Assembly: GCA_944739405.2 (NCBI GenBank)
Contig: OX123187.2
Location: forward strand, 79,468,450-79,532,449
DNA from: Euclidia mi
Taxonomy: Eukaryota; Arthropoda; Insecta; Lepidoptera; Erebidae
DNA length: 64,000 nt
Direction of reading: 5' to 3'
The notes beneath the pieces were generated by a model. That model was not told where the DNA came from, did no database searches, and was given only the letters and a program-made list of their open reading frames with translations. The translations under genes and the position numbers were made by a program. Shown here piece after piece: positions 45,436 to 56,577 of the stretch (position 1 is its first letter; every line of letters begins with the position of its first letter).

Positions 45436-46800
45436 ATGGGCAAGTGCAAGTCAGACTCGCGCACGATGGATTCCGTACCATCATCTATTAAGAAAATAAC
45501 ATTTGTTGTATATATACTTAAATATTTTTAAATTTCTACCTGTTTATTAAGATCGAGTAACAAATTGCTTAAAAATTACGTTTGTTGTATGGGAACCCCC
45601 CTTTATTATTTACTTTTTTTTATTTAATTATTTACTTTGAAAAGTAATAAATAATATACAACTACATATTCTGTGAAAATTTTAAAGGTTACCGTTAGTA
45701 ATTTTGAAAAAAAAATACGAAAAACACGTTTGTTGTATGGGACCCCCCTTAATATTTTTATTTTTTTTATTTTAAGTATTTGTTGTTACAGCAGCAACCA
45801 AAATACATAATTTGTGAAAATTTCAGCTTTCTAGCTATCACGGTTAATGAGATACAGCCTGGTGACAGACAGACAGACAGACAATGGAGGCTTAGTAATA
45901 GGGTCCCCCCGTTGGATCTCCACCTTGTCGTGGTGGGGTGGCTCAGTAACCGTGGTTAGGGCACCCACGGTGAAGCTAAGCGAGATCCCAGGAGTGGATA
46001 TTCCGCGTGGGCTTGACGGAGGCCTGCGCAGGATGCGTCTACTGGTGCGGGTGCGAGGGACAGTATTTCTGTCCCTCGCAGTCGGGCGCAGTCGCGGGAG
46101 GAGAGGCGTTTCGGTGTTGCGTTGCCGCGCGCCCTATCTCCCGCGACCAAATGGGGGCGCACCATCGTTGCGTCGCGGTGGGGCTGCAGAGGAAGAGGAT
46201 ATGCGGTGTTGCGTTGCCGTCCTCCCTATCCTCTGCGGCCGCTGGGTGTTTGGGTGTTTTGGCGGCGGAGCCCAACACCTTCATCCGCCGCCAAGGGGGT
46301 TTTGTTCGGGGCCCGCCTGACCATTTGGCGGGCCAATACATGTCGGGGGGTAGTGAGGAATGCTTCGGCGATACCCGACCCTTCGTCACACGGTTATATG
46401 AGGAAAAAAAAAGGCTTAGTCCCGTTTTTTACCTTTTATTATTATTTTATTATTATTTAAGTAACACGGTCTCATTAGGTTAGTAACAATTTTACTTATA
46501 TCTTATGTTACTAACAATACAATATAATAAATTAAAACTAAACGCGCTGTTATGTGTGTGAGTCACCACTGCAAGCTCATCACTGAGGTGGAAAGCTTAC
46601 AGCAGTGACTCACATACACACAGTCGAGTCTGGACGCTACACAGCTTAATATGATATTGGGGCTGGCCCGCACACGGCACACCAGGGAGCCGCATCGCTT
46701 TCGCATAGTTGTGTAAAAACAATCCACACGAGCGTCAGCAAACATTCCTGAGGCACTGCAAAACCGGTAGGTACGTTAGGTACGGAACCCTTAAAATAGT
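45436..46800 (+). repeat. Dispersed 'ttccgtaccat...gggaacccccctt' repeat, with inserts
   Basis: Begins 'gggcaagtgcaagtcagac' and 'ttccgtaccat', then 'tgtatgggaacccccctt' twice (45587 and 45735), 'gacagacagacagacaatgg' and 'aataggg'. It resumes after a GC-rich insert with 'cccgttttttacc' and, after another stretch, ends 'ttaggtacggaaccc'. I know this order from lepidopteran repeats. At least two insertions sit within it (45907-46416 and about 46445-46775). Confidence 0.6.
45907..46416 (+). mobile_element. GC-rich insert with A9 tail, LINE 5'-UTR-like
   Basis: About 510 bp, far more GC-rich than its surroundings, starting ccgttggatctccaccttgt then cgtggtggggtgg and ending gaggaaaaaaaaa. Overlapping ORFs in several frames share no domain. 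The start resembles 5' regions of R1/Jockey-like LINEs, from memory. The A-run at the end and the short repeat gtccc on both sides suggest retroposition. 'gttgcgttgccg' occurs twice (46116 and 46208), within a loosely duplicated segment. Confidence 0.5.
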
Positions 46801-46894
46801 ACCCATGATTAATTGCAATAAATTAAGACGGTGTCTTGAAGCGTTAGTAAAAGAAAAAAGAGTAACGAAAATAATTTGAGTGGTATTATTTATC

Positions 46895-47062
46895 ATCATC
46901 ATGTCAGCCTAGAGTCGTCCACTGCTGCACATAGGCTTCTGCCAAGGTTCTTCACACAGATCGTTCTTGAGCCACCCGCGCGCCCTCATTCAACCGATTC
47001 CCGCGATCTTAACCAGATTGTCAGTCCACCTTGCGGGAGGCGTACCCCTGTTGCGTCGTCTG
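46895..47062 (-). pseudogene. LINE ORF2 extreme C-terminus
   Basis: The minus strand reads PPARWTDNLVKIAG, then RGWLKNDLCEEPWQK with the final GAT-rich stretch. This matches the last ~50 residues of LINE ORF2 of the same style as 44180-44304 (RPYTRWADELTKVAG). Only the 3' end remains. Confidence 0.6.
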
Positions 47063-47615
47063 GTACGTTATTATTTATATACTAATTAATTTCAAATATA
47101 TTTTTTATAAAACCTATAAAACAAATAAATAATTAATGTTTGAACTTAAAATATTTTGAAGCCCTGTTTGAGAGCAATTTTTTTATTATAAAATCGCTTA
47201 TATTTTTAAATCGAGTTGGAAATGTATTTGGCCGTCACTTACTTAGAACTTTCAAAACGAAAATACAAAATGGACGGACTATAATAACTGACTTATTCAG
47301 AATAAATATCGATAGAATGATGACAGTGTTTATAATCAATCTTCAGCTCTGAACTAGTGTACTACTATCGATTGATTCAGAACCTAAAATGTAAACAATT
47401 GCCAATAGCATAAGATTATTAACAATATTATAATAGACTTTATTTATAAAGAAATAATGACAAATCAAATACAAAAAGGCAAAATATGTGGACAAGTGGG
47501 TTGCGGTAGACCTTGTAGGACATACCTCTAACAAATTGGGGATGTCCTGAATAACAGAAAGGTTTGAAGCATCCGAAACCGGCGAGCATGTATGAAAAGA
47601 GTAATGAATGTACAG
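47063..47615. other. No gene recognised
   Basis: AT-rich; short ORFs only. Confidence 0.3.
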
Positions 47616-48035
47616 CAGGGATCCCCGAACTATTTTGGACAAACGACCCCTTTTCCAAAATTAACTGTTACCTCAGACCCCCATGGCCAAATTACCTACT
47701 TTTAAGATCAACCCCCTTATTCATAATGGTCCGCTAACTTAAAACAGCTGCTACAGTGAGTTATTTTTCATTCTGACTTAGGTCAATAGAAGAAGACAGA
47801 GTGAGAATTAGCAATGCTTTAAGTTAGCAAACTATTATGAATAAGCGGGCCTATCTTTAGTTTTTTTCCTATTGATACAAAATACCTAGGTACTAAGGTA
47901 CCAATTAGAAAACTTTGCACTTGGTTAAGTGAGTAAAGTTGACTTAATTTTCTCATCAAAATTTAACAAATTAAAAAGACATACAATTCAGTAAATATCA
48001 AGTTATTAGTTTAGTTAAATTTATAATGATTATTA

Positions 48036-48180
48036 GTAAAGTAAGTAAGTAAATCATTTATTGGCACACCAAATACAACACACAATACAAAAAATATAAC
48101 ACAAATAGCTAGGTATACAATTCACAATAAGTACAACAAATACACATTATCCTACAAGCACAGCTATTACATATAAAACA
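48036..48180 (-). mobile_element. LINE 3' end, antisense
   Basis: 'taagtaagtaagtaaatcat' then 'tattggcacaccaaatacaa' is the reverse of the 'ttggtgtgccaataaatga' (TTAC)n type of LINE terminus. Short fragment. Confidence 0.45.
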
Positions 48181-48479
48181 TAAACATAAGTCTGTGCTAT
48201 TGCATTGTTTTGTTACCGTACCTACGCTACGTCGCAATCGATGTGCCAGTACGGTTCACAATCAGCTTGTGATCGGTCGTGGCGACACGATCGCTGTTCT
48301 TCCTTGCGCACCGTAAGTGACGTGGTGAACATGAAACTTGTATACAATAAAATTATTATAAGTACATATTCATATTATGAGTTAATATTTACGTAAAATA
48401 TAAATAAATATTTCTAAACAGTGTGACGTAGTCAGTGCTGCAATAAATAAGTGATTATAGTTATATTGCTGTAAGCGTA

Positions 48480-48745
48480 TTTAACTGCCTGAGTGAATAA
48501 GTTATTGTGCACCTGATACCTACCGGACCGGACTCTCCGCTTTCGCTCGCACGCACCTATCTGTCTCGCTTTGCCAGCTATTCGCAATTTACCTATCCGT
48601 TCGGATCTTCAGACAAAGGCGGCGGCGGCAGCGCAGTGCAGGCCTCGGGCTTCACGGGGCAGACGCGGTGCGGCGCGCGCGCGCTTGAACCGTCACGAGT
48701 CACGGCTCGCATCGTCTTAGCGTGGCCACATGAAGTAAACATTGC
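48480..48745. other. GC-rich, CpG-rich block
   Basis: A GC-rich stretch with 'ggcggcggcggcagcgcagt' and 'gcggcgcgcgcgcgcttg' in AT-rich surroundings. The 88-codon ORF over it has no known motif. It could be a repeat end or a promoter-like region; the sequence does not decide. Confidence 0.35.
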
Positions 48746-48847
48746 ATCATATAATATACCTATTACAAATTAGGTACTTAAAGAATCTTAAGTAGGTAGG
48801 CAATTATATTTAAAAAAGTATTAATTCGCAAAGAGAAAATAAAACAT

Positions 48848-50575
48848 TCAGTATGATGGATGAACCTGATGACTATCTACCAATCTAGCTACATCCGGTT
48901 CAATATTGGTGAGTTGCAGCCTTAAATCTCCACGTTCGTTGATTTTCAAACGGTTTCTTTGTTTCGTCAAAATATTTGTTACCACACTGAAGCTTTTTTC
49001 AACTAGGTATGATGATGGAAAAGCGATAAGGTATTTTTCAGCAATGTTCCTCAATGTAGGATACTTTGTTTCAATGTTGCGTTGCAACCAGAACTTCTGA
49101 TAGCCTTGGTTGAACTTCTGCTTAAGCTCTTCGTTTGTGCTGATGGTAATCAACTCTTCTTGCATTATCACATTGGCTTCTTCTATGGCTGTGGTATTGT
49201 ACGGATTTATTATCCATTGAGGAATTTGTGAATTTAGAAGATCCGCAAACCTCTCCGTAAAATCCTTGTGTAATGCGTCCAAGTAAGTGACATATAATAA
49301 AATGTCATCATCTTGAAGTATTTCTGGTAATTTTGACAAATGCAGAAACTGTGAATTTTCTTTTCTGCCTAAATTTTGTTTATAAAGGATTAATCAAGTT
49401 AAGATCGTCACCCTGCAGCTGCATATTAACTTTGTTGAACATTCTAAAGATATCAGTCAAGTAATAAATATCCGTTTTACAATTGTTCAGATTTTCTTTC
49501 AAATTCGGATATTTTTCTTGTAAAAACTCCAACACAGATTTAAAAATGGCTGAAAATCTTTCTAAGCAAGAGCATCTTGATAGCCAGCGAACTTCAGTGT
49601 GCAGAAGTAATCGAGTAAAGACTTCGTCGTTTTCCTCACATAGCTGAGCAAATAACCGAGAGTTCAAAGAATTGCTTCGAATCTTGTTGATAGCATTTAT
49701 TATATATTGTAAAGACTTATGCAATCTAGGACTCAGCTTTTTTGCTACTAAATGCTGCCTGTGAATCACGCAGTGAATGACCAGTACATCAGGCAGTTGT
49801 CGCTTCAAGTGAGCTGTAAAACCACGATGACGACCAACCATAGACGGTGCACCATCAGGCGCAACAGAAACAATGTTCTTCCATGGAATAGCTTTGTCAG
49901 TAAATATTCCATGGCCTGAAAAATCGATTCTCCTCTGGTATACGTCTCTAAATATGTAGCAAAAAGCAGTTCTTGGCACATATTTTCATCTTTGATATAT
50001 CGAACATATCCTAACAACAGAGCTTCATTGCCGGGTAATGTAGACTCGACCAACTGGAGAGAGAATCTGTTGATCTGTAAGAACTTGCATAAAATGTTTT
50101 CCACATCGCGTCCCATCTCGGCTATGCGTCTCTAAACGGTGTTATTGCTCAAAGGTATTCTCTTTTAAATATCATGTGCGGGTTTGTGCAATACATTGTT
50201 AAGGACCTCCGTAATGGCTGGTAAGATAAGCTGCTCTCCAATTGTGTGGGCTTTCCCCGACTTCGCTATTAGTAAAGATAAATTATTGGATGCTCGTAAA
50301 CCATCATCGTCTTTAAAAGATGATGACGCAAACATCGATCTTATGGATGGCCTTTTGTCTAGTTTATCTTTAAGTGCTTGAAAAAATGACAAGGGCTTAC
50401 TTTCTTTGTCAGCATGTACTCTTGATAAGTGGTCATCCTTTTTTGAAGGCTTCATGTGGCATCTTTACTAAATACTTTTTCACGTATGAGACACATCGGC
50501 AAGTGGTGATTTGATGGAGATGCAATAAATCCGAACTTCAAATAGTCCAAACTGTATTGTCTGCATTTTTTTTTT
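48848..50575 (-). pseudogene. hAT transposase, ZBED/SCAND3-like, broken
   Basis: Minus strand in order. A BED-like zinc finger start at about 50575-50420 (CRQYSLDYLKFGFIAS, PMCLIREKVF, MKPSKKDDHLSRVH). Then the helical N-domain (IRSMFASSS), a broken stretch with MGRDVENIL, and the RNase-H-like core: SVAPDGAPSMVGRHRGF (first catalytic Asp), VIHCVIHRQHLVAKKL (Cys-x-x-His pattern) and EVRWLSRCSCLERF. The C-terminal dimerisation region is TKYPTLRNIAEKYLIAFPSS, YLVEKSFSVVTNI, ending at 48848. Frameshifts near 49340-49380, 49800-49980 and 50120-50165 disable it. It resembles transposases often misnamed as ZBED5 or SCAND3 in insect annotations. Confidence 0.85.
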
Positions 50576-50750
50576 CGTGTCCGCCATCATTAAACTCTCA
50601 GTAATCCTGCAAATAAAAAAATAAGAAACTACCTAAATAAAAAACAATAATAAACTGTTAAATTTACTGGTAAATTTCTACAATTGAAACAACTGAGGCA
50701 ACTGCAAACTGTTGCAAACAATCTACAGATAGCTCAACTGGTCACTATCA

Positions 50751-51499
50751 CACAGTCATGGGGCAATGCAGACAGCGCCCCCTAGATGCTGGCTGCATTG
50801 CCCCACTGTATGGCAATGCTGGGCCCCAAGTCTGCTATTTTAAACACATTCGTCAGTCCAACACGATGCCATTGTCATTATGCTAAAAGTTCGTAATCTG
50901 TTAAATTCATAATGATCGTTCATTGATCGGTCAGTGGTCGTAATAGAGTTGTGGTAGAATGACATTGTTGTATTGCCATAATTATAAAACCTATTAGTAG
51001 AAATGATTTTTGCAAACCTACTACTAAATTTAAACATTAATTCATGCCGATTTTATTTATAAATATATTTACATATCATTTATTAGTGTTTTATGCAATC
51101 TGAAAAAAAAAAACAATAAATTTAATTCAATAATATTTTTTTGTTTAGCTGTCAAAGTCAAATCAAATGTCGTGCTACTACTTATTAATCTGTACACACT
51201 ACTGATTCTGTCTATCTATAACTTCAATATTTTTAGCGGCCGGTGTTTTGTTTATATTTTTGTTACAACATGTTATTTTTAGACAAAATGGTGCTTATTC
51301 AGCAAACTTCTGCCTTAATTAAGCAGCCGCACCAATGAAGGGCGAAGTTTATCCAAGGATTTGCTTCACAGACCAAAGAAAAAGTATTTTTTAAGGAATT
51401 TAACGCAAGATTCTATTCCACCGTACCTACGTTTACTGGATGTAATGAGATTCCTGTAAGTTACTAAGTGTACGTCCAATCTGGTACCAATGATAACAT
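50751..51499. other. No gene; hairpin around 50758-50812
   Basis: 'tggggcaatgcagacagcgc' and 'gctggctgcattgcccca' form an imperfect stem. The rest is AT-rich, without features. Confidence 0.35.
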
Positions 51500-51832
51500 A
51501 TTTATTTATTTATTTTATTTTTACACTTCTGCAAAAATGGTATGCAAAGGCGGACTTAATGCTATACAGCATTTTCTGCCAGTCAACCTTAGGGTGATGC
51601 AGAGAAGAGTGTGGCAGGTGTATAAAATATATAAAACTTGATATTCATTTTCAATCATATTATAAATACATTATAATAATCTACACAATATATACTTACT
51701 ATAAAATGATATATATGTATATATATATATAGTATACGAATACATATGCATATAAATATATATAATATAATATAATATATAAGTACATATCACACAAAAC
51801 ATATCATGAGAGATTTTTATTATGTCTTACCT

Positions 51833-54760
51833 TCAAGTAGATAACAGTTTCACATAGTGCTGGCGCACTTTAGACTTAAACGTGAACCGGTTAGCCGACA
51901 TCCTGATCTCGAGAGGGAGCGCATTCCAAAGGAGAATCGATTGAACATTGAAAGAAGAATGAACAAGACTTGAGCTATGAGAGGGACATGAAAGAAGATA
52001 ATTGTGAGAAGAGCGAAGATTTCTATCATGGTTAGAGCAACGGTATTTAAAATGGGGAGTTAGATAGCTAGGGCTATTAGGAGAATGAAGTAAAGAGTAT
52101 AGTGTAGACAACGCGCGCATATTGCGACGCTGTCGGATAGGTAACCATGATAGTTGAGTACGATATGCTGACACATGGTCGTACTTACGAAGGTTGAAAA
52201 TGAACCGAATGCAATTATTGAGAAGTCGGTCTAGTTTGTTGAGCAGATCTGCATTCAGGTCGAAATAACACACATCACCATAGTCGATTATAGGTAAAAC
52301 CAAAGTCTCTACAAGCATTGTCTTTGTCTTGGCAGGGAGGAAGTTCTTCAGGCGGTACAGAGATCGTAGGGTACCAGTTACTTTTTGGCAAACATTTGTG
52401 ATCTGAGGTTGCCAGCTGAGTGTAGAATCAAGGTGTATGCCAAGATCCTTGACAGTGGGGCTCAGAGGTATGTTGATGCCATTAAATGTGACAGGTGGTA
52501 GCGATGCCAAGTCCAGCCTGCTGATTATTCTTGGGCTCCCAATGATAATTGCTTGGCATTTCGCAGGATTAACACATAAACCATACCTCTCTGACCAGTC
52601 TTGAATTATCGCTAAGTCCCGGTTCACAGCGTCAAACGCACTCGGCAAATCCTCAATAGTAGCCTGCGAGTACAGCTGCAGATCATCGGCGTACAAATGA
52701 TACGGACACTGAAGATCCAGGGTTAAGAGATTAATAAAGAGTGAAAATAAAAGAGGAGATAGTATGCCACCTTGTGGAACACCAGCCTCGAGGTCTCGCC
52801 AACTCGATGAGGAGTCATCGATACTGACCGACTGCTGGCGTCCACGAAGATATGAAGAGAACCATTCCAGTGCTTTGGAGGAGATCATAAGATAGGATAG
52901 GATAGATAGGAGGATATCGTGACTGACGGTATTGAAGGCGTTTGAGAAGTCAACCAAAACCAGCACAGTGATCTTGGTATCCTCCACGCCCGCCCTTATA
53001 TCGCCAGTCACTTTAAGCATAGCGGAAACGGTGCTATGCCCAGGTCTAAACCCGGATTGGAAAGGACTGAGGACATTGTTTTCATGTACAAACTGAGACA
53101 GTTGTTTATGAACACAAGCCTCAAGGACTTTGGAAAGGAAAGGGAGGATAGATATAGGTCGGAAATGGTTGGGAGTGACAGGATTAGACACTTTGGGCAA
53201 CGGCCGAACATAGGCTTTGCGCCAAATCTCCGGAAATTGCCCAGAGTCAAGGGAGTGGTTAATGATGTAGGTAATAGCAGGAAGGACATGGTCTAAAATG
53301 GTCACAATCATGTAACGGCTAACATGATCACAGCCAACCGCTTTTGATTTAATGGAGAGGATAATCTTTTTAATCTCCGCCTCAGCTACTGGAGAAAAAT
53401 TAAAAGGGGTTATATTAGGGCGAGCTAAGCCATCGATGTAGTCTACCGTTCGTCTCATAGTCTGGCGATTAAACAGTGGTGTAGAAACAAAATGAATGTT
53501 TATATCATCCAGACTAAGACCCCGCGGCGGATCTATATGACTAGCTTTGCCGATACCTAGAGTTCCTAAGAACTTCCAGATATCGGCAGGGGAGGAGGAA
53601 GAAATATTACTAAAAATGTGGCGGCGTTTAGCATTCCGTATCATTTGATTGCAGCGATTCCTGGCCACTTTGTAAATGACCCAGTTCTCATCACAACGAT
53701 CCCGTTTGAATTTGCGAAAAGCGCGGTCCCTACGTCTCATCGCTATCTGAACCCCTCGTGTCAACCATGGTGCAGGAGGTCGCTTTAATTTGATTTTTCT
53801 TATTGGAGCATGGACATCGTATAAGTTCAGAACGTTTTCATTGAAGATGTTAACTTTGGCATCAATAGTAGCAGCAGCCTCCAGAGGCACCCAATCAATT
53901 TTCGAAGCATCCATTAGCAGGTTATCAACATTCATACGGGCAAAACAACGCCTGTACAGTACTTTAGGTTTAGGTTTAGGAGGTTTAAGGATATAGGAGA
54001 TATAGATGAGGTCGTGATGGGAAAAGCCAGGAGCAGGATGTTGGCCGTGGGAGGAGACAAGGGATGGGGCTGAGGTGATGATCAAATCTAGCCATGTATC
54101 ATCACTGTGGATATTGTGATGTGTGGCCTTCATAGGAAGAATATGTAGACCAACAGATTCGATCATGGCTAAGAGTTTTCGGGAACGATAGGAGTTGGAA
54201 GAAAGGAGATCAGTATTTAAATCACCCATGATGATATGGTGTTCATAATCAGACCCTAAAGGCTCTAAAACCAATTCTAAATCGGTGAAGTAATCAATAT
54301 TAGGGGGACAGTAAATTACACCAAGAATGGTACGCGCTCCTTTGACACAAACCTCAATGAAAAGGAATTCAGCAGCAATAGTGGAAGAAGAAGAGGTAAT
54401 AACTTTATAAGGAAGGTCACTGCGTAGGTAGATGGCAACACCACCACCCCTTTTACCAGAACGATCATTCCGAATTAGAATGTAACCGGTTAGGGGGTAA
54501 GTGGTGGAAAGAAGTTGAGGCTTGAGCCAACTCTCAGAGACCAGTATGGCATGGACGTTTGTCTGAGTAAAAGCCTCAACAAGATCACTATGATGACTCG
54601 GCAAACTTTGGGCGTTAATGTGGCAAACATTCAACGATTTGTGACATTGCAGACTGAAGGTTCCACGAATAAAGTCACCAAGTGTCTCTGTTACCGAACA
54701 AAAACTATCATCAGCAGAACTGTGTGCGGAATGGAATGACGATTCATCATCAGATGTCAT
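51833..54760 (-). CDS. LINE ORF2 endonuclease-reverse transcriptase, intact
   Basis: 975 residues from an ATG. After a Ser/Asp-rich leader, residues ~43-260 form the AP-type endonuclease: VCHINAQSLPSH (Asn ~49), VSESWLK (Glu ~76), IIMGDLNTDLL (D-x-N ~177), WLDLIITS (Asp) and FSHHDLIYI (His; SDH replaced by SHHD). RT spans ~460-760: AVGCDHVSRYMI, FRPISILPFLSKVLE, FQSGFRPGHSTVSAML, VDFSNAFNTV, AGVPQGGILSPLLFSLF and YADD at ~690. The thumb region and C-terminal tail include FNVQSILLWNALP. Length and order are those of Jockey/CR1-type proteins. No internal stop or frameshift, so it may still be active. Confidence 0.92.
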   Translation of the reverse strand: MTSDDESSFHSAHSSADDSFCSVTETLGDFIRGTFSLQCHKSLNVCHINAQSLPSHHSDLVEAFTQTNVHAILVSESWLKPQLLSTTYPLTGYILIRNDRSGKRGGGVAIYLRSDLPYKVITSSSSTIAAEFLFIEVCVKGARTILGVIYCPPNIDYFTDLELVLEPLGSDYEHHIIMGDLNTDLLSSNSYRSRKLLAMIESVGLHILPMKATHHNIHSDDTWLDLIITSAPSLVSSHGQHPAPGFSHHDLIYISYILKPPKPKPKVLYRRCFARMNVDNLLMDASKIDWVPLEAAATIDAKVNIFNENVLNLYDVHAPIRKIKLKRPPAPWLTRGVQIAMRRRDRAFRKFKRDRCDENWVIYKVARNRCNQMIRNAKRRHIFSNISSSSPADIWKFLGTLGIGKASHIDPPRGLSLDDINIHFVSTPLFNRQTMRRTVDYIDGLARPNITPFNFSPVAEAEIKKIILSIKSKAVGCDHVSRYMIVTILDHVLPAITYIINHSLDSGQFPEIWRKAYVRPLPKVSNPVTPNHFRPISILPFLSKVLEACVHKQLSQFVHENNVLSPFQSGFRPGHSTVSAMLKVTGDIRAGVEDTKITVLVLVDFSNAFNTVSHDILLSILSYLMISSKALEWFSSYLRGRQQSVSIDDSSSSWRDLEAGVPQGGILSPLLFSLFINLLTLDLQCPYHLYADDLQLYSQATIEDLPSAFDAVNRDLAIIQDWSERYGLCVNPAKCQAIIIGSPRIISRLDLASLPPVTFNGINIPLSPTVKDLGIHLDSTLSWQPQITNVCQKVTGTLRSLYRLKNFLPAKTKTMLVETLVLPIIDYGDVCYFDLNADLLNKLDRLLNNCIRFIFNLRKYDHVSAYRTQLSWLPIRQRRNMRALSTLYSLLHSPNSPSYLTPHFKYRCSNHDRNLRSSHNYLLSCPSHSSSLVHSSFNVQSILLWNALPLEIRMSANRFTFKSKVRQHYVKLLST

Positions 54761-55316
54761 AAAAAAAATGTTATGTACTAAATAAATACGTAAAATAAAT
54801 AAAAATATATATTATAAATAAAAATGAATAAAAATATAAATACAAGTATAATATACCTAACTAAAATAAAAACAATATATCTGGGTGCAAAACTCACATC
54901 TCTGCACCACCCGCCAGCTGACACCAACACAAATTACTTACTAAGTTACTACAAAATTAAAAAGAAGTCGCAAATTAAAGCTCAGATTATATGTACAAAG
55001 AAAAGAAGGTTACAATATTAGCAAATCCTGGAAAGTGATATTAATAAAACATGCTAGTACATTTCCGAACGCAATATTTTGCGATGACATTAAGCGTCAA
55101 TATGTCAAAGTGACAGCAGTGTGAATGTGACAAAAAAACTAAGTTTAGCAAATGAATTGCAAGTGAAGTTAATATAAATTATTTTGTAAATTTCGGGTAA
55201 ACATTAAACAAAAGTAAACATACACTCATGAATTGCATAACAAGTAATGCGTTAAGTAACTTGAAACACAAAATGTCTATATCAAGCGAAAGTAAATGCA
55301 AAGATACTTAAAAGTT

Positions 55317-56069
55317 CTAATTACGTCGGGTCGAAGCTTTGGTGTCGATGTTCGCTGTCACGACGCTCTCACCTCCCTGACGAACAGCAGGACGGGGATC
55401 ACCTTTCGTCTGCGGATGTTTGGACATCAGTGGTTTCAACTCGTCCAAAGACGTTATTTTGTACCGAGTGCCATCCGCCGCTTTAATGTTTATGACACTG
55501 TCTTGTGTCCAACACGCTCTGATGCCGAAATGTGCGCGCGCCCTGGTGAACGTGGTCTGCCGAGCCTTAGTTAGGAACTCCTTGACCGTGATCGAGGAGC
55601 CTTTTAACTTCGTTTTCGCCCTCCAGACAGCAGCCTTCATATCCAAACTACTGAAACGCACCAGAATGGGACGATGACGGTCCTTAGTGATTTTTCCAAG
55701 CCTGTGACATACTTTAAAGGTTGTTTGTGGAGCTGCTGATATGGCCAACCTCTTTGTAATTATATCCATCACAACGGCAGGGCAGTCTTCATTATCCACC
55801 TCCGGAACTCCAAAAAGTACTACAGCCTTACGTCGGTGCTGGGTCTCAAGTGTGTCCATCATCCGGGAGCACTCATCGATCTGCTTGCGGAGCAACCCCA
55901 GCATGGTGAACATAAGCTCCCGAAACGTCCGGAACTCCTCAGCAACTTTGGCGACGGTGTCCTTTGCGGGTCCGCTACTTTGGATCTGGGCCTCAAGTTC
56001 AGCCATTCTTTTAGTGAAGTTTTCTTCCAGGCTTCTCTGTGCAGACTCAATATCGGCTAGTTGGGACAT
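55317..56069 (-). CDS. LINE ORF1 protein, coiled coil plus RRM-like
   Basis: 250 residues from an ATG (MSQLADIESAQRSLEENF). Residues 1-80 are heptad-rich, predicting a coiled coil. From ~83, KAVVLFGVPEVDNEDCP starts an RRM-like domain, followed by FKVCHRLGKITKDRHRPILV and a basic helix KARQTTFTRARAHFGIR. The C-terminal 40 residues are low in structure. It resembles ORF1 proteins of other insect LINEs that carry an L1-ORF1-like domain (Transposase_22 type). There is no CCHC zinc knuckle. It probably packages the LINE RNA together with the ORF2 protein encoded downstream. Confidence 0.82.
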   Translation of the reverse strand: MSQLADIESAQRSLEENFTKRMAELEAQIQSSGPAKDTVAKVAEEFRTFRELMFTMLGLLRKQIDECSRMMDTLETQHRRKAVVLFGVPEVDNEDCPAVVMDIITKRLAISAAPQTTFKVCHRLGKITKDRHRPILVRFSSLDMKAAVWRAKTKLKGSSITVKEFLTKARQTTFTRARAHFGIRACWTQDSVINIKAADGTRYKITSLDELKPLMSKHPQTKGDPRPAVRQGGESVVTANIDTKASTRRN

Positions 56070-56100
56070 TGTTGGTTAGGTGATTCCAAGATAGGATGTT

Positions 56101-56577
56101 AATATGTGTCAGTGATAGCCGGCAGGTGGTTTTGCTAGTACTAAATTAACTAGTGCATAGAGTGATACACTAACGTAAGTACCAGTGAGTTACAATACGT
56201 TGCACTCAGTAAACTAGTTTTAAGTTCTGGATATTACTTGATAATAATTTAAATAAAATTTTCGCAAATTCGTAAGTGTGTACACTTTTGACACCTACCG
56301 CCGAAAAAAACATATTATCATTGAAAAGCAATTTTTCTTCTGCAAGACGTTAACTGTTTCTCACGAGTGCATACTAAGAATACGAAGTGCACGTAGCAGA
56401 CAAAAGCAATATCAAAAACTATTTAGTGTAACAGCTTCAGTTCAGGTGCGCAGATGAGCTTAACGTATCATTAGAATACAGAGGCGAACACTATTGAAGA
56501 ATATTATACTTACTTCAATTATTTATGTAGTAGCTCTCATAGCATGGCTTGGCTTGTCGTTTGTGATTACTAATGTT
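56101..56577. other. Leader of the LINE or unique DNA
   Basis: No ORF and no repeat hallmark. Part of it may be the LINE 5' UTR. Confidence 0.3.

Larger units (their letters stand above)
47616..50750 (-). mobile_element. Decayed hAT-type DNA transposon
   Basis: The left end cagggatccccgaactattt followed by 'gacccctttt' at 47616-47654 has the CAGGG(G/A)TCCCC start known for hAT/Charlie-like elements. The transposase lies on the minus strand at 48848-50575. The right end is not certain; 'gctgggccccaagtctgc' near 50820 is a weak candidate. The region between 47655 and 48847 contains other insertions (a LINE tail at 48036 and a GC-rich block at 48480). Confidence 0.6.
51500..56100 (-). mobile_element. 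Full-looking two-ORF LINE (Jockey/CR1-like)
   Basis: Minus-strand element. 5' leader from about 56100 or beyond, ORF1 (56069-55317), a 556-bp AT-rich spacer, ORF2 (54760-51833), then a 3' UTR with 'ggcattaagtccgcctttgc' and an (AAAT)n tail at 51500-51515. Both ORFs are open end to end. The spacer is unusually long. 51660-51800 within the 3' UTR is a very AT-rich (TA)-like stretch. I could not find a convincing target duplication, so the 5' end is not fixed. Confidence 0.8.

Noticed and set aside
45847..46483. Overlapping 110-158-codon ORFs in the GC-rich insert
   Set aside because: Open in several frames at once on both strands, typical of GC-rich non-coding DNA.
48507..48773. 88-codon ORF in the GC-rich block as a gene
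   Set aside because: GC-rich DNA opens frames by chance; composition is low-complexity and no motif was seen.
48848..50575. Host ZBED/SCAND3 gene
   Set aside because: Frameshifts, lack of introns and a hAT-like terminal motif indicate a decayed transposase, not a domesticated gene.
56170..56195. Target duplication for the intact two-ORF LINE
   Set aside because: 'gtaccagtga' near 56178 only partly matches 'gtaccaatga' at the 3' flank (51484); too weak for a young element.
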